From Pseudomonas xionganensis (GTDB taxonomy: Bacteria > Pseudomonadota > Gammaproteobacteria > Pseudomonadales > Pseudomonadaceae): a stretch of 64,000 nt of DNA. Every line of letters starts with the position of its first letter. Positions within the stretch are counted from its first letter, which is position 1. A model generated the notes under the pieces. The model did not search any database and was not told the origin of the DNA. It worked only from the letters and a program-made list of their open reading frames with translations. Made by a program: the position numbers and the translations under genes. Location: positions 1,752,472 to 1,816,471 of the forward strand of contig NZ_WKJZ01000001.1 in the NCBI RefSeq assembly GCF_009763245.1, given 5' to 3'. Shown piece after piece: positions 16,145-26,374 of the stretch.

Positions 16145-17137
16145 TCACGCAGGCGGCAAAACCTGGTTGAGCAGCAACCCGTCCAGCCAGGCCTGGATAT
16201 TGTCGCGCGTGGTGCTGGCAATGGCGGCCAGGGCTTCCTGGGTAAGGAAGGCCTGGTGGGCGGTGATCAGCACATTGGGGAAGCTCAGCAGGCGCGCCAG
16301 CACGTCATCCTGCAGCGGTGCATCGGAGCAGTCCTCGAAGAACAGTTCGGCCTCTTCTTCATAGACGTCCAGGCCCAGGTAGCCGAGCTGGCCGCTTTTC
16401 AGGGCACCAATTAATGCGGGGGTATCGATCAGCGCACCGCGCCCGGTATTGATCAGCATGGCACCACGCTTCATCTGCGCCAGGCGCCTGGCGTCGATCA
16501 TATGCTGAGTGGTGGGGGTAAGGGGGCAGTGCAGGCTGAGGATATCGCTGCTTGCCAGCAGCTCGTCCAGGCCCACCTGGCGCGCGCCGGCCGGTAATTC
16601 AGCCACGGGATGCGGATCATTGAGCAGCAGTTGGCAGCCGAGACCGGCCATGATGCGGGCGAAGGTCAGGCCGATCTGCCCGGCGCCGACGACGCCCACG
16701 GTCTTGCCATGCAGGTCGAAGCCAGTCAGGCCGTGCAGGGAGAAATCGCCTTCGCGGGTACGATTGAAGGCGCGGTGGGTGCGCCGGTTGAGGGTCAGGA
16801 TCAGGGCCAGGGCATGTTCGGCCACGGCATGCGGTGAGTAGGCCGGCACCCGGACTACGGTCAGATTAAGGCGCTGGGCCGCGTGCAGATCGACATGGTT
16901 ATAGCCGGCCGAGCGCAGGGCAATCAGGCGTGTACCGCCAGCGGCCAGGCGTTCCAGTACCGGTGCGGACAATTCGTCGTTGATAAAGGCGCAGATCACC
17001 TCGCTGCCGGTGGCCAGTTCGACACTGTCCAGACGCAGGCGTGCCTCCTGAAAATGCAGCTGCCAGTGTTGTGGCAGGTCGGCGGCGAGAAAGCTGCTCT
17101 GGTCGTAGGGTTTGCTGCTGAAAAAGGTGATCTGCAT
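16145..17137 (-). CDS. ldhA: fermentative D-lactate dehydrogenase (2-hydroxyacid dehydrogenase)
   Basis: This 330-residue NAD-dependent enzyme reduces pyruvate to D-lactate. The nucleotide-binding motif GVVGAGQIG lies near residues 148-156. The catalytic Arg and Glu lie in the substrate region, and the catalytic His is in the ITAHQAF segment near residue 295. It follows gacS by 9 bp on the same strand, the same neighbourhood as in P. aeruginosa. Confidence 0.92.
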   Translation of the reverse strand: MQITFFSSKPYDQSSFLAADLPQHWQLHFQEARLRLDSVELATGSEVICAFINDELSAPVLERLAAGGTRLIALRSAGYNHVDLHAAQRLNLTVVRVPAYSPHAVAEHALALILTLNRRTHRAFNRTREGDFSLHGLTGFDLHGKTVGVVGAGQIGLTFARIMAGLGCQLLLNDPHPVAELPAGARQVGLDELLASSDILSLHCPLTPTTQHMIDARRLAQMKRGAMLINTGRGALIDTPALIGALKSGQLGYLGLDVYEEEAELFFEDCSDAPLQDDVLARLLSFPNVLITAHQAFLTQEALAAIASTTRDNIQAWLDGLLLNQVLPPA

Positions 17138-17146
17138 AGACTGTCC

Positions 17147-19912
17147 TCAGGCGCTGACCTGGGTGACACAGGCCAGGCGCTCGATAGCCTGGTCCAGCTC
17201 ATCCAGGGCCTGGGTCGCGCTCGGGTCGTTCTGTTTAAGCAGGGTTTCGCAGCGCTGGCAGGCGGCGCGCAGCTGCGGCACGCCGCAGTAGCGGGTGGCG
17301 CCATGCAGGCGATGAACCCGCTCGATCAGGCTGTTGCGATCACCTGCCTGGCGCGCCTGGGCGATGGCCTGGCGGTCGGCGGCCAGACCGGCCAGCAGCA
17401 TCTGCAGCATATCGGCCGCCAGATCCGCCTTGCCGGCGGCCAGGCACAGGCCTTCATCACTGTCGAGTACCCGCAGTTCCTCCTGCTGGGGCGCAGGGGC
17501 CGGCTGGCTGGTCACTTCGCTGTGTTGGCGCAGAGGCAGGCCGGTCCACTTGAGAACCACCTGGGCCAGCTGGCGTTCGCTGATGGGTTTGCTCAGGTAG
17601 TCGTCCATGCCGCTCTGCAGCAGGGCGCGCTTCTCGTTGGCCAGGGCATGGGCGGTAAGGGCGACGATGGCCACTGGCGCGCGGCCCTGTTGGTTTTCCC
17701 ATTGGCGGATGGCTTCGCTGGCCTGGCGCCCGTCCATGCCGGGCATCTGGATATCCATAAAGATCAGGTCGAAGCGGTCCTGCTGGACCAGTTCCACGGC
17801 TTCGAAGCCGCTGTGGGCGATGCGGGTCTGGGCGCCCATGTCGTCGAGCAGAGTCTGCACCAGCAGCAGGTTGGCCGGATTGTCGTCGACACAGAGGATG
17901 CGCGGTGCCCGGCTTGCCGTGGGCGCCGGTGCTGCGGCCGGCAGCAGGCTGCGTTGGCGCGGGCTGATCAGCTCGGCCAGGGCCCGTTGCAGCTTGCGCG
18001 TGCAGGCGGGTTTGGCCTGCAGCTGGCTGTGGGCATCCGGCAGGCTGGCGTGGTAGCGGCTCTGCTCGGTGGTGGGGCAGAGCACCAGGGCCTTGCAGTT
18101 GAGACGCTCCAGGCTGTCGATCTGCTGGCCCAGCTGCTCCGGGGGCAGGCTGTGCAGGCTGACCCCGAGTACCGCCAGCTCGATTGGCCGGGCGCTGTGC
18201 TGCGCCTCCTGCACCAGGTGTTGCAGGTGATCCAGGCTGGTGCAGGGGCTGACCTCCAGGCCGCAGTCTTCCAGCTGGTGCTGCAGGGCCTGACGGGCCA
18301 GCTCGTGGCTTTCCAGAATCGCCGCCCGCCGCCCCAGCAGCGGAGGGCGTGGCAGGTCTTCGGCATCGTCGCGGGCCTTGGGCAGGCTCAGGCTGATCCA
18401 GAATTCCGAGCCCTCGCCGGGGCTGCTGGTGACGCCGATCTCGCCGCCCATCTGTTCGATCAGGCGCTTGGAAATCACCAGGCCCAGGCCGGTGCCGCCG
18501 GCCTGGCGGCTGAGGGAGTTGTCGGCCTGGGTAAAGGCCTGGAACAGCTCGCCCAAGTCGTCGTCGGACAGGCCGATGCCGGTGTCCTGCACGCTGATGC
18601 GCAACTGGGCGCGGTCGGCGCTTTCGTCTTCGAGCATGGCGCGCATGACGATGCTGCCTTCACGGGTGAACTTGATGGCGTTGCTGACCAGGTTGGTCAG
18701 CACCTGCTTGAGGCGCAGCGGGTCGCCGATCAGCGACAGCGGGGTGTCGCGGTACACCAGGCTGAGCAGCTCCAGCTGTTTCTCGTGGGCGGCCGGGGCG
18801 AGGATGGTCAGGGTGTCCTGCAGCAGGTCGCGCAGGTTGAAGGGGATGTTTTCCAGTACCAGCTTGCCGGCTTCGATCTTGGAGAAGTCGAGGATCTCGT
18901 TGATGATCGCCAGCAGGCTGTCGGCGGATTTCTCGATGGTGCCCAGGTAGTCCTGCTGGCGCGGGGTCAGCTCGCTTTTCTGCAGCAGATTGGTAAAGCC
19001 GAGGATGCCGTTGAGGGGCGTGCGGATCTCATGGCTCATATTGGCCAGAAACTCCGATTTGATGCGGCTGGCTTCCAGGGCCTCCTTACGTGCCAGGTCC
19101 AGCTCGATGTTCTGGATTTCGATGGTTTCCAGGTTCTGCCGCACGTCCTCGGTGGCCTGTTCGATGCTGTGCTGCAGTTCTTCCTGGGCATTCTGCAGGG
19201 CCTCGGCCATGCGGTTGATGCCCGAGGCCAGTTCGTCCAGCTCGTGGCTGCCCAGGGGCGGAAGGCGGGTTTCCAGGTGGCCTTCCTTGAGTTGGGCGAC
19301 GCTGTGCTTGATCTGCCGCAGCGGCTCGTTGATGGTGCGGCTCATGCGCAGGGCGAGCAGGGCGGTGATTGCCAGGCCGGTACCGATCAGCAGCAGACTG
19401 GCCAGCAGGCTGCGGTAGCCGCTGAGCAGGGTGCTGTGGTGCGACAGCTCCAGCTCGACCCAGCCGAGGGGGGCGTCGTTCTGCTCGTCCTGGGGCGCAC
19501 CGGTCAGGCTCAGGTGCTGGGGCAGCACCGGTAGAAGGAAGCGTGTGGCGTCCTGGCTATTGCTTTGCGCTGCCTGCAGGCCACGGCTGCCAGGGGCGCT
19601 GTTGAGCATGCTCGGCCCGGCATGCGCCAGGGGCGTGCGCTCCGCGGCAAGAAAACTGACCGCGCGCACATCCGGCTGCTCTAGGGCCTGCTGGGCGATG
19701 CGCTGCAGCAGCACGGCATCGCCGCGCTTGAGCGCTGGAGCTGCGAGTGGCGCCAGCTGTTCGCTGATCATCTGCCCGCGTTGCAGCAGCTGCGCCTGCA
19801 GATCTGACAGCTGCACCCAGGTGAAATAGCCGCCCAGTACCAGCGCCAGCAGGCTGGTGGGCAGCAGCGTGAGCATCAACACGCGGCCCTTGATGCCTAG
19901 ATCCTTGATCAC
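17147..19912 (-). CDS. gacS: hybrid sensor histidine kinase GacS/BarA
   Basis: This 921-residue membrane sensor phosphorylates the response regulator GacA and so controls small-RNA-mediated regulation. Two membrane spans (about 12-32 and 168-188) flank a periplasmic domain. A HAMP region, a HisKA domain with NMSHEIRTPLNG (His294), an ATPase domain, a receiver domain (VDDNPAN, FMDIQMPGMDG) and a C-terminal Hpt domain with HRLHGATRYCG follow. All phosphorelay residues appear intact. It is divergent from cysM. Confidence 0.95.
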   Translation of the reverse strand: MIKDLGIKGRVLMLTLLPTSLLALVLGGYFTWVQLSDLQAQLLQRGQMISEQLAPLAAPALKRGDAVLLQRIAQQALEQPDVRAVSFLAAERTPLAHAGPSMLNSAPGSRGLQAAQSNSQDATRFLLPVLPQHLSLTGAPQDEQNDAPLGWVELELSHHSTLLSGYRSLLASLLLIGTGLAITALLALRMSRTINEPLRQIKHSVAQLKEGHLETRLPPLGSHELDELASGINRMAEALQNAQEELQHSIEQATEDVRQNLETIEIQNIELDLARKEALEASRIKSEFLANMSHEIRTPLNGILGFTNLLQKSELTPRQQDYLGTIEKSADSLLAIINEILDFSKIEAGKLVLENIPFNLRDLLQDTLTILAPAAHEKQLELLSLVYRDTPLSLIGDPLRLKQVLTNLVSNAIKFTREGSIVMRAMLEDESADRAQLRISVQDTGIGLSDDDLGELFQAFTQADNSLSRQAGGTGLGLVISKRLIEQMGGEIGVTSSPGEGSEFWISLSLPKARDDAEDLPRPPLLGRRAAILESHELARQALQHQLEDCGLEVSPCTSLDHLQHLVQEAQHSARPIELAVLGVSLHSLPPEQLGQQIDSLERLNCKALVLCPTTEQSRYHASLPDAHSQLQAKPACTRKLQRALAELISPRQRSLLPAAAPAPTASRAPRILCVDDNPANLLLVQTLLDDMGAQTRIAHSGFEAVELVQQDRFDLIFMDIQMPGMDGRQASEAIRQWENQQGRAPVAIVALTAHALANEKRALLQSGMDDYLSKPISERQLAQVVLKWTGLPLRQHSEVTSQPAPAPQQEELRVLDSDEGLCLAAGKADLAADMLQMLLAGLAADRQAIAQARQAGDRNSLIERVHRLHGATRYCGVPQLRAACQRCETLLKQNDPSATQALDELDQAIERLACVTQVSA

Positions 19913-20065
19913 GCCTTTCCTCCTGATTCGCCCGATAAATGCATCTGGCCGAAGTGTAGCGGCTTGGGGTGGCGCATTGACAGGGAGAAGGTGGCGCGGG
20001 CTACGGCGCGAGTCGCTTTGCCGTTATCATAGAGGCCCGCTCGTTGTTTGGATGTTTGCCGCACC

Positions 20066-20962
20066 ATGACCCAGCACTACCTCACCATCGCCGATTGTGT
20101 CGGCAATACACCGCTGGTGCGCCTGCAGCGCCTGCCGGGTCAGACCAGCAACACCCTGCTGCTCAAGCTGGAAGGCAACAATCCGGCGGGTTCGGTCAAG
20201 GATCGCCCGGCGCTGTCGATGATCAGTCGCGCCGAGTTGCGTGGCGATATCCAGCCCGGTGATGTGCTGATCGAGGCCACCAGCGGCAATACCGGCATCG
20301 CCCTGGCCATGGCGGCGGCGATCAAGGGCTACAAGATGGTGCTGATCATGCCGGACAACTCCACCGCCGAGCGCAAGGCGGCCATGAGCGCCTATGGCGC
20401 CGAGCTGATTCTGGTTGGCGGCATGGAGGAGGCCCGCGATCTGGCGCTGCAGATGCAGGCCGAGGGTCGCGGCAAGGTGCTCGATCAGTTCGCCAATGGT
20501 GACAACCCCGAAGCCCACTACCGCAGCACCGGTCCGGAAATCTGGCAGCAGACCGGTGGCGAGATCACCCACTTCATCAGCTCCATGGGCACCACCGGCA
20601 CCATCATGGGTGTGTCACGCTTCCTTAAAGAGCAGAAGCCCGAGGTGCAGATCGTCGGCCTGCAGCCCATGGAAGGCGCCGCCATCCCCGGTATCCGCCG
20701 TTGGCCCGAGGAATACCTGCCGAAGATCTATCAGGCCGAGCGGGTCGATCGCATCATCGATATGGGTCAGCAGGAGGCCGAAGAGGTGATGCGCCGTCTG
20801 GCGCGCGAGGAAGGCATCTTCTGTGGGGTGTCGTCCGGTGGTGCGGTGGCGGCCATGCTGCGCCTGTCCCGGGAGGTGGAGAACGCGGTGCTGGTGGCAA
20901 TCATCTGTGACCGCGGCGACCGTTACCTGTCCAGTGGCGTTTACGACGCGCCGAGCAACTGA
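20066..20962 (+). CDS. cysM: cysteine synthase B (O-acetylserine sulfhydrylase)
   Basis: This 298-residue PLP enzyme makes cysteine from O-acetylserine and sulfide, or S-sulfocysteine from thiosulfate. The PLP lysine is in GSVKDRPA (Lys45), the phosphate-binding loop is SGNTGIA, and NNPAGS matches the CysM subfamily. ATG 20066 fits family homology better than an upstream in-frame start. The stop overlaps the rlmD start by 1 bp. Confidence 0.94.
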   Translation: MTQHYLTIADCVGNTPLVRLQRLPGQTSNTLLLKLEGNNPAGSVKDRPALSMISRAELRGDIQPGDVLIEATSGNTGIALAMAAAIKGYKMVLIMPDNSTAERKAAMSAYGAELILVGGMEEARDLALQMQAEGRGKVLDQFANGDNPEAHYRSTGPEIWQQTGGEITHFISSMGTTGTIMGVSRFLKEQKPEVQIVGLQPMEGAAIPGIRRWPEEYLPKIYQAERVDRIIDMGQQEAEEVMRRLAREEGIFCGVSSGGAVAAMLRLSREVENAVLVAIICDRGDRYLSSGVYDAPSN

Positions 20963-22314
20963 TGGCCAGGAAAGACGGCGGTCTGCGCTTTCAACCCAGC
21001 GGTGGTACCCGTACGCCTCAGGTGCCGGTGGGCAAAAAACAGAAGTTGACGGTTGAGCGCCTGGCGGCTGATGGCCGCGGCATCTCTTTTGTCGAGGGGC
21101 GTACCTGGTTTATCAGCGGCGCCCTGGCCGGCGAGCAGGTCGAGGCGCGGGTGTTGGGCGCCCAGGGCAAGGTGGTGCAGGCGCGGGTCGAGCGGATTCT
21201 GAGCGCCAGCCCTGAACGCCGCACCGAACCCTGCGTGCATGCCCGGGTGTGTGGCGGCTGCAGCCTGCAGCATATGCCCCATGCCGATCAGTTGGCCTTG
21301 AAGCAGCGCATGCTGGCCGAGCAACTCAGTCGCCTGGCCGGCCTCGAGCCCCGGGAGTGGGCAGCGCCGCTGGTCGGCCCGGAGCTGGGCTATCGCCGTC
21401 GTGCGCGCATTGCCGTGCGCTGGGATCAGAAGGCCAAACGCCTGGATGTGGGGTTTCGCGCCGCCGCCAGCCAGGCCATCATCGCCATCAACGATTGCCC
21501 GGTGCTGGTACAGCCCTTGCAGCCGATTCTGCGTGCACTGCCGGTTACCCTGGCGGCGCTGGCCAAGCCCCAGGCCATTGGTCATGTGGAGTTGTTCAGT
21601 GGCACGGCCTGCGCTGTACTGGTGCGACATACCAGTGCCTTGCCCGATGTCGATCTGGCCGCGCTACGCAATTTCTGCGCCGAGCAAGGGGCGCAGCTGT
21701 GGTTGCAGGGTAAAGGCGAGCCGCAGCCTGATCAGTCCGTGCAGCCGCTTCGTTACGCGGTGCAGGGTGAGGGCTTGAGTCTGGCGTATCGCCCTGGAGA
21801 TTTTGTCCAGGTCAACCAGCCGGTGAATGACGCCATGATCGCCCAGGCTCTGGACTGGCTGACGCCCCAGGCCGATGAGCGGGTGCTGGATCTGTTTTGC
21901 GGTCTGGGTAATTTCGCCCTGCCGCTGGCCCGGCGGGTGCGCGAGCTGGTGGCGGTGGAAGGGGTACAGGCCATGGTCGAGCGGGCTGCAAAAAATGCCG
22001 AGGACAATGGCCTGGGTAATGCGCACTTTTACCAGGCCGACCTGTCCAAGCCGCTGGCTGACGCAGCCTGGGCCAAGGGCGGTTTTGCCGCGGTGTTGCT
22101 CGACCCGCCGCGCGATGGCGCGTTGCAGGTGGTGCAGCACGTGGCAAAACTGGGCGCGGCGAGGGTGCTCTATGTGTCCTGCAACCCGGCGACCCTGGCG
22201 CGCGACAGTGCCGAATTGCAGGCCCAGGGCTACCGGCTGGAGCGCGCCGGTATCCTCGATATGTTTCCGCAGACCGCGCACGTGGAAGCCATGGCGCTGT
22301 TTGTTCGGCAGTAG
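20962..22314 (+). CDS. rlmD: 23S rRNA (uracil-1939-C5) methyltransferase
   Basis: This 450-residue RumA-type enzyme has an N-terminal TRAM domain (about 20-80) and four iron-sulfur cysteines (Cys93 with the RVCGGC group, then Cys189). The SAM domain contains [25 protein letters not shown] and the catalytic SCNPAT. It is translationally coupled to cysM and lies upstream of relA. Confidence 0.94.
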   Translation: MARKDGGLRFQPSGGTRTPQVPVGKKQKLTVERLAADGRGISFVEGRTWFISGALAGEQVEARVLGAQGKVVQARVERILSASPERRTEPCVHARVCGGCSLQHMPHADQLALKQRMLAEQLSRLAGLEPREWAAPLVGPELGYRRRARIAVRWDQKAKRLDVGFRAAASQAIIAINDCPVLVQPLQPILRALPVTLAALAKPQAIGHVELFSGTACAVLVRHTSALPDVDLAALRNFCAEQGAQLWLQGKGEPQPDQSVQPLRYAVQGEGLSLAYRPGDFVQVNQPVNDAMIAQALDWLTPQADERVLDLFCGLGNFALPLARRVRELVAVEGVQAMVERAAKNAEDNGLGNAHFYQADLSKPLADAAWAKGGFAAVLLDPPRDGALQVVQHVAKLGAARVLYVSCNPATLARDSAELQAQGYRLERAGILDMFPQTAHVEAMALFVRQ

Positions 22315-22467
22315 AGTATGCGGTGGCTTGCTTTTGTGCTGGCAAGCCCCCACTTGGTTGCAACAGGGGCGCACAGGGATTGCGCCGATAGTGGTTAAAC
22401 CGACCGGCTGCGAATAAGTCGGCGACTGTTCGGTGGGTCTGGAATCCGCCGTAGGGAAGGTAGCAAG

Positions 22468-24711
22468 ATGGTTCAGGTCAGGGCGCATCAGCCGATCAAC
22501 GACGACGGCAGCATCAACCTCGATGCCTGGCTCGATCATGTCTTAAGCGTCGACCCGGCGCTGGAGCGCGAGGCGCTCAAGGTTGCCTGCGAGTTTGCCC
22601 GCGAGGCCGAGCAACAGGCCAATGCCGCGCAGAATCTGTGGACCGAGGGGGCGTCGAGCTTTCGTGCCGGCCTGGAGATTGCCGAGATCCTCGCCGACCT
22701 CAAACTCGATCAGGACTCCCTGGTGGCAGCAGTCATCTATCGCTGCGTACGCGAGGGCAAGGTGCCCCTGGCGACGGTCCACCAGCAGTTCGGCCCGGTG
22801 GTGGCCAAGCTGGTGGAAGGGGTGCTGCGCATGGCCGCCATCAGCGCCTCGCTCAATCCCCGCGACTCCCTGGTGCTCGGCTCCCAGGCCCAGGTGGAAA
22901 ACCTGCGCAAGATGCTGGTAGCCATGGTCGACGATGTGCGCGTGGCCCTGATCAAGCTGGCCGAACGCACCTGTGCCATCCGCGCGGTGAAGGAGGCCGA
23001 CGACGAGAAGCGCCAGCGTGTGGCCCGCGAGGTGTTCGATATCTACGCGCCCCTGGCGCACCGTCTGGGCATCGGTCATATCAAGTGGGAGCTGGAGGAT
23101 CTGTCATTCCGCTACCTGGAGCCCGAGCAGTACAAGCAGATCGCCAAGCTGCTGCACGAGCGCCGCCTGGACCGCGAGCAGTACATCAATGATGTGATGA
23201 GTCATCTGCGCGAGGAGCTGGAGGCCACCGGGATCAAGGCCGATATCAGCGGCCGGGCCAAACATATCTATTCGATCTGGCGCAAGATGCAGCGCAAGGG
23301 CCTGCAGTTCAGCCAGATCTACGATGTGCGCGCGGTGCGCGTGCTGGTGCCGCAGGTGCGTGACTGTTACACCGCCCTGGGTATCGTGCACACCCTGTGG
23401 CGGCATATTCCCAAGGAGTTCGACGACTACATCGCCAACCCCAAGGAAAACGGCTATCGCTCCCTGCACACCGCCGTGCTCGGCCCGGAAGGCAAGGTGC
23501 TGGAGGTGCAGATCCGCACCCAGGCCATGCACGAAGAGGCCGAACTGGGCGTGTGCGCGCACTGGCGCTACAAGGGCACCGACGTCAAGTCCGGCTCCAA
23601 CCACTACGAAGAGAAGATCTCCTGGCTGCGTCAGGTGCTCGAATGGCACGAGGAGCTGGGCGATATCGGCGGCCTGGCCGAGCAGCTGCGCGTGGATATC
23701 GAACCGGACCGGGTCTATGTCTTCACCCCGGACGGTCACGCCATCGACCTGCCCAAGGGCGCCACGCCGCTGGACTTCGCCTACCGGGTGCACACCGAAA
23801 TCGGCCACAACTGCCGCGGGGCCAAGATCAACGGCCGTATCGTGCCGCTCAACTACAGCCTGCAGACCGGCGAGCAGGTGGAGATCATCACCAGCAAGCA
23901 CGGCACGCCAAGCCGCGACTGGCTGAACTCCAACCTGGGCTATGTCACCACCAGCCGGGCACGGGCGAAGATCGTGCACTGGTTCAAGCTGCAGGACCGC
24001 GACCAGAACGTTGCCGCCGGCAAGCAGCAACTGGAGCGCGAACTGCAGCGCCTGGGCCTACCCCATGTGGATTTCGACAAGCTGGCGGAAAAGGCCAATC
24101 TGAAAACCAGCGAGGACCTGTTTGCCTCCCTCGGCGCCGGCGATCTGCGCCTGGCCCAGCTGGTCAACCTGGCCCAGCAACTGGTCGAGCCGGATCGGGC
24201 CAACGAGCAGCTGGAGCTGATTCCGCGCAAGGCCCTTGGCTTCAAGCCGGGCAAGCGCGGTGATATCCAGATCCAGGGCGTCGGCAACCTGCTGACTCAG
24301 ATGGCCGGTTGCTGCCAGCCGCTGCCGGGCGACCCGATCGTCGGCTACATCACCCAGGGCCGCGGGGTCAGCATCCACCGCCAGGACTGCGCCTCGGTGT
24401 TGCAGCTGGCCGGGCGCGAGCCGGAGCGGATGATCCAGGTCAGCTGGGGCCCGGTGCCGGTGCAGACCTACCCGGTGGATATCATCATCAAGGCCTACGA
24501 CCGTTCCGGCCTGCTGCGTGACGTGACCCAGGTGCTGCTCAACGAGAAGCTCAATGTGCTGGCGGTCAATACCCGTTCGAACAAGGACGACAACACCGCG
24601 TCCATGTCGATTACCGTGGAAATTCCCGGGCTGGATGCATTGGGCCGGTTGCTGGGGCGTATTTCCCAGTTGCCGAATATCATCGAAGCGAGCCGCCACC
24701 GGGTCTCCTGA
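22468..24711 (+). CDS. relA: (p)ppGpp synthetase I RelA
   Basis: This 747-residue ribosome-associated enzyme makes (p)ppGpp during amino-acid starvation. The N-terminal hydrolase domain is inactive: the position of the SpoT HD metal motif reads AAVIYRCVREG. The synthetase domain is intact, with IYDVRAVRVLV and NPKENGYRSLHT, and has the RelA-type acidic EFDD motif. TGS (about 400-460), zinc-finger-like and ACT domains follow. The start is ATG 22468, after GGAAGGTAGCAAG. Confidence 0.95.
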   Translation: MVQVRAHQPINDDGSINLDAWLDHVLSVDPALEREALKVACEFAREAEQQANAAQNLWTEGASSFRAGLEIAEILADLKLDQDSLVAAVIYRCVREGKVPLATVHQQFGPVVAKLVEGVLRMAAISASLNPRDSLVLGSQAQVENLRKMLVAMVDDVRVALIKLAERTCAIRAVKEADDEKRQRVAREVFDIYAPLAHRLGIGHIKWELEDLSFRYLEPEQYKQIAKLLHERRLDREQYINDVMSHLREELEATGIKADISGRAKHIYSIWRKMQRKGLQFSQIYDVRAVRVLVPQVRDCYTALGIVHTLWRHIPKEFDDYIANPKENGYRSLHTAVLGPEGKVLEVQIRTQAMHEEAELGVCAHWRYKGTDVKSGSNHYEEKISWLRQVLEWHEELGDIGGLAEQLRVDIEPDRVYVFTPDGHAIDLPKGATPLDFAYRVHTEIGHNCRGAKINGRIVPLNYSLQTGEQVEIITSKHGTPSRDWLNSNLGYVTTSRARAKIVHWFKLQDRDQNVAAGKQQLERELQRLGLPHVDFDKLAEKANLKTSEDLFASLGAGDLRLAQLVNLAQQLVEPDRANEQLELIPRKALGFKPGKRGDIQIQGVGNLLTQMAGCCQPLPGDPIVGYITQGRGVSIHRQDCASVLQLAGREPERMIQVSWGPVPVQTYPVDIIIKAYDRSGLLRDVTQVLLNEKLNVLAVNTRSNKDDNTASMSITVEIPGLDALGRLLGRISQLPNIIEASRHRVS

Positions 24712-24830
24712 GCTGCTGCGCTCGGTCATACGGCGTTGCAGGGCGTGTGAAAAATGCTCATTGGCAAAAGCCAAATCCGCTTTTTCACACCCCCTCCGCC
24801 TTGTCTGACCTTCGCCCGCGACGCTCAGGC
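24712..24830. repeat. intergenic repeat element between relA and mazG
   Basis: The element holds nested inverted repeats: outer GTGTGAAAAA / TTTTTCACAC and inner TTGGC-AAAA-GCCAA, with the core AATGCTCATT...TCCGCTT. The core and the flanking TGCTGCGC and GCCTTGT segments align with the element at 41414-41581, so both belong to one Pseudomonas repeat family. It fills almost the whole relA-mazG gap. Confidence 0.6.
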
Positions 24831-24851
24831 CTACGTTTACGAAGGAAGCCT

Positions 24852-25682
24852 ATGTACCAACTCGACGACCTGCTGCACCTCATGGCCCGTCTGCGCGACC
24901 CGCAGCACGGCTGCCCCTGGGACCTCAAGCAGAACTACGCGAGCATCGTGCCGCACACCCTCGAAGAAGCCTACGAGGTGGCTGACGCCATTGAGCGCGG
25001 CGACTTCGACCATCTGCCCGGTGAGCTGGGCGACCTGCTGTTTCAGGTGGTGTATTACAGCCAGTTGGCGCGTGAGGAAGGGCGTTTTGACTTTGCCCAG
25101 GTGATCGATGGCATCACCCGTAAGCTGGTACGCCGCCACCCCCATGTGTTCCCCGATGGCGATCTGTATGGCGCGGTGGACGTGGCCAAACTGGAAGAAG
25201 CCGCGATCAAGCAGCGCTGGGAAGCGATCAAGGCCGAAGAGCGCGCCGAAAAGGCTGCAGCACCTGAGCAACTGTCGCTGCTCGACGACGTGCCCACGGC
25301 GCTGCCGTCTCTGAGTCGGGCGATCAAACTGCAGAAACGCGCGGCTCAGGTCGGTTTCGACTGGCCCGAGGCGCTGCCGGTGGTGGACAAGGTGCGCGAA
25401 GAGCTGGATGAAGTGCTGGAGGCCATGAGCGAGAACGATGCCGAAGCCATTGGCGAGGAAATCGGCGATCTGCTGTTTGTGGTCAGCAACTTGGCACGGC
25501 ATCTCAAGGTCGACCCGGAAACTGCCCTGCGTGCCGCCAATGGCAAGTTCGAGCGGCGTTTTCGTTTTATCGAGCAGGCATTGCGCGAGGCCGGGCGCAA
25601 CATGGAAGATTGCCCCCTGGAAGAACTGGATGCGCTCTGGGGCGAAGCCAAGAAGCTGGAAAAGCAGACTCCGAGTTGTTGA
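24852..25682 (+). CDS. mazG: nucleoside triphosphate pyrophosphohydrolase MazG
   Basis: This 276-residue protein hydrolyses NTPs to NMPs and lowers (p)ppGpp signalling in E. coli. Two MazG domains are visible. The first has CPWDLKQ, LEEAYEVADAI and GELGDLLFQVV, and the second has EELDEVLEAM and EEIGDLLFVVSNLAR. ATG 24852 with a GAAGGAAG ribosome-binding site is the start. An in-frame extension upstream runs through the repeat element and is rejected. It follows relA, as in other proteobacteria. Confidence 0.94.
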   Translation: MYQLDDLLHLMARLRDPQHGCPWDLKQNYASIVPHTLEEAYEVADAIERGDFDHLPGELGDLLFQVVYYSQLAREEGRFDFAQVIDGITRKLVRRHPHVFPDGDLYGAVDVAKLEEAAIKQRWEAIKAEERAEKAAAPEQLSLLDDVPTALPSLSRAIKLQKRAAQVGFDWPEALPVVDKVREELDEVLEAMSENDAEAIGEEIGDLLFVVSNLARHLKVDPETALRAANGKFERRFRFIEQALREAGRNMEDCPLEELDALWGEAKKLEKQTPSC

Positions 25683-25685
25683 GCC

Positions 25686-25721
25686 CGCAGGGTGGATGAC
25701 GCTCTTTTCATCCATCCTACG
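25686..25721. repeat. short intergenic palindrome after mazG
   Basis: This is an imperfect inverted repeat of the AGGGTGGATGA / TCATCCATCCT type, commonly dispersed between genes in Pseudomonas. It begins a few bases after the mazG stop. No clear T-run is present. Confidence 0.5.
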
Positions 25722-25783
25722 AATAACGCGTCACGATTGCGCTGGGTACGCCCACTTATTATTGAAGGTTGGAAAGGTAGGTT

Positions 25784-26323
25784 ATGGCTCTCTCACTACG
25801 GGATCAGTTACTCAAGGCCGGGCTGGTCAACGAAAAGCAGGCCAAGCAGGTTGGCAAGCAGCAACAGAAGCAGAAACGCCTGGAGCACAAGGGCCAGGTC
25901 GAGAAGGATGAGTCGCAGAAACTCGCTGCCCTGCAGGCCATGGCCGAGAAGGCCGCGCGGGATCAGGAACTCAATCGCCAGCAGCAGGAGAAGGCCGAGC
26001 AGAAGGCCCGCGCCGCTCAGGTCAAGCAGCTGATCGAGCATTCGCGGCTGCCCAAGCTGACCAGCGAGGACTACTACAACTTCGTTGACGACAAGAAGGT
26101 CAAGCGCCTGGCCGTCAACAACCTGATGCGCGACAAGCTCAGCCGCGGCTCCCTGGCCATCGTGCGCCATGCTGGTGGCTATGAGGTGATTCCCCGGGAA
26201 GCCGCGCTGAAGATCCAGGAGCGCGACCCCAGGCGTATCGTGCTGCTCAATACGCCGACCGAGGCGGCGGAGGCGGATGATCCCTACGCGGCCTATCAGA
26301 TTCCCGATGATCTGATGTGGTAA
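25784..26323 (+). CDS. DUF2058 protein (YaiL-like)
   Basis: This 179-residue soluble protein is very rich in Lys, Gln and Glu, with a long predicted coiled coil (about 15-85) and a conserved C-terminal part containing LPKLTSEDYYNFVDDKKVKRL. It matches the YaiL/DUF2058 family, known as nucleoprotein or polysome-associated, with unclear function. An AGGTT site precedes ATG 25784, and a strong terminator follows the stop. Confidence 0.82.
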   Translation: MALSLRDQLLKAGLVNEKQAKQVGKQQQKQKRLEHKGQVEKDESQKLAALQAMAEKAARDQELNRQQQEKAEQKARAAQVKQLIEHSRLPKLTSEDYYNFVDDKKVKRLAVNNLMRDKLSRGSLAIVRHAGGYEVIPREAALKIQERDPRRIVLLNTPTEAAEADDPYAAYQIPDDLMW

Positions 26324-26325
26324 AC

Positions 26326-26357
26326 AAAAAAGCCGAGCATTTATGCTCGGCTTTTTT
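26326..26357. terminator. bidirectional rho-independent terminator
   Basis: The stem AGCCGAGCAT / ATGCTCGGCT is flanked by A6 and T6 runs. It sits between the convergent DUF2058 and DUF3108 genes and can serve both strands. Confidence 0.9.
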
Positions 26358-26374
26358 GTGCGAGTGAGCGCTGC

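Noticed and set aside
16883..19534. An 883-codon open frame antisense to gacS, and similar long frames opposite the SQR fusion, proS, aspS and tolB genes
   Set aside because: They lie entirely opposite well-supported genes, have compositions typical of the antisense frame of GC-rich coding DNA and resemble no protein family.
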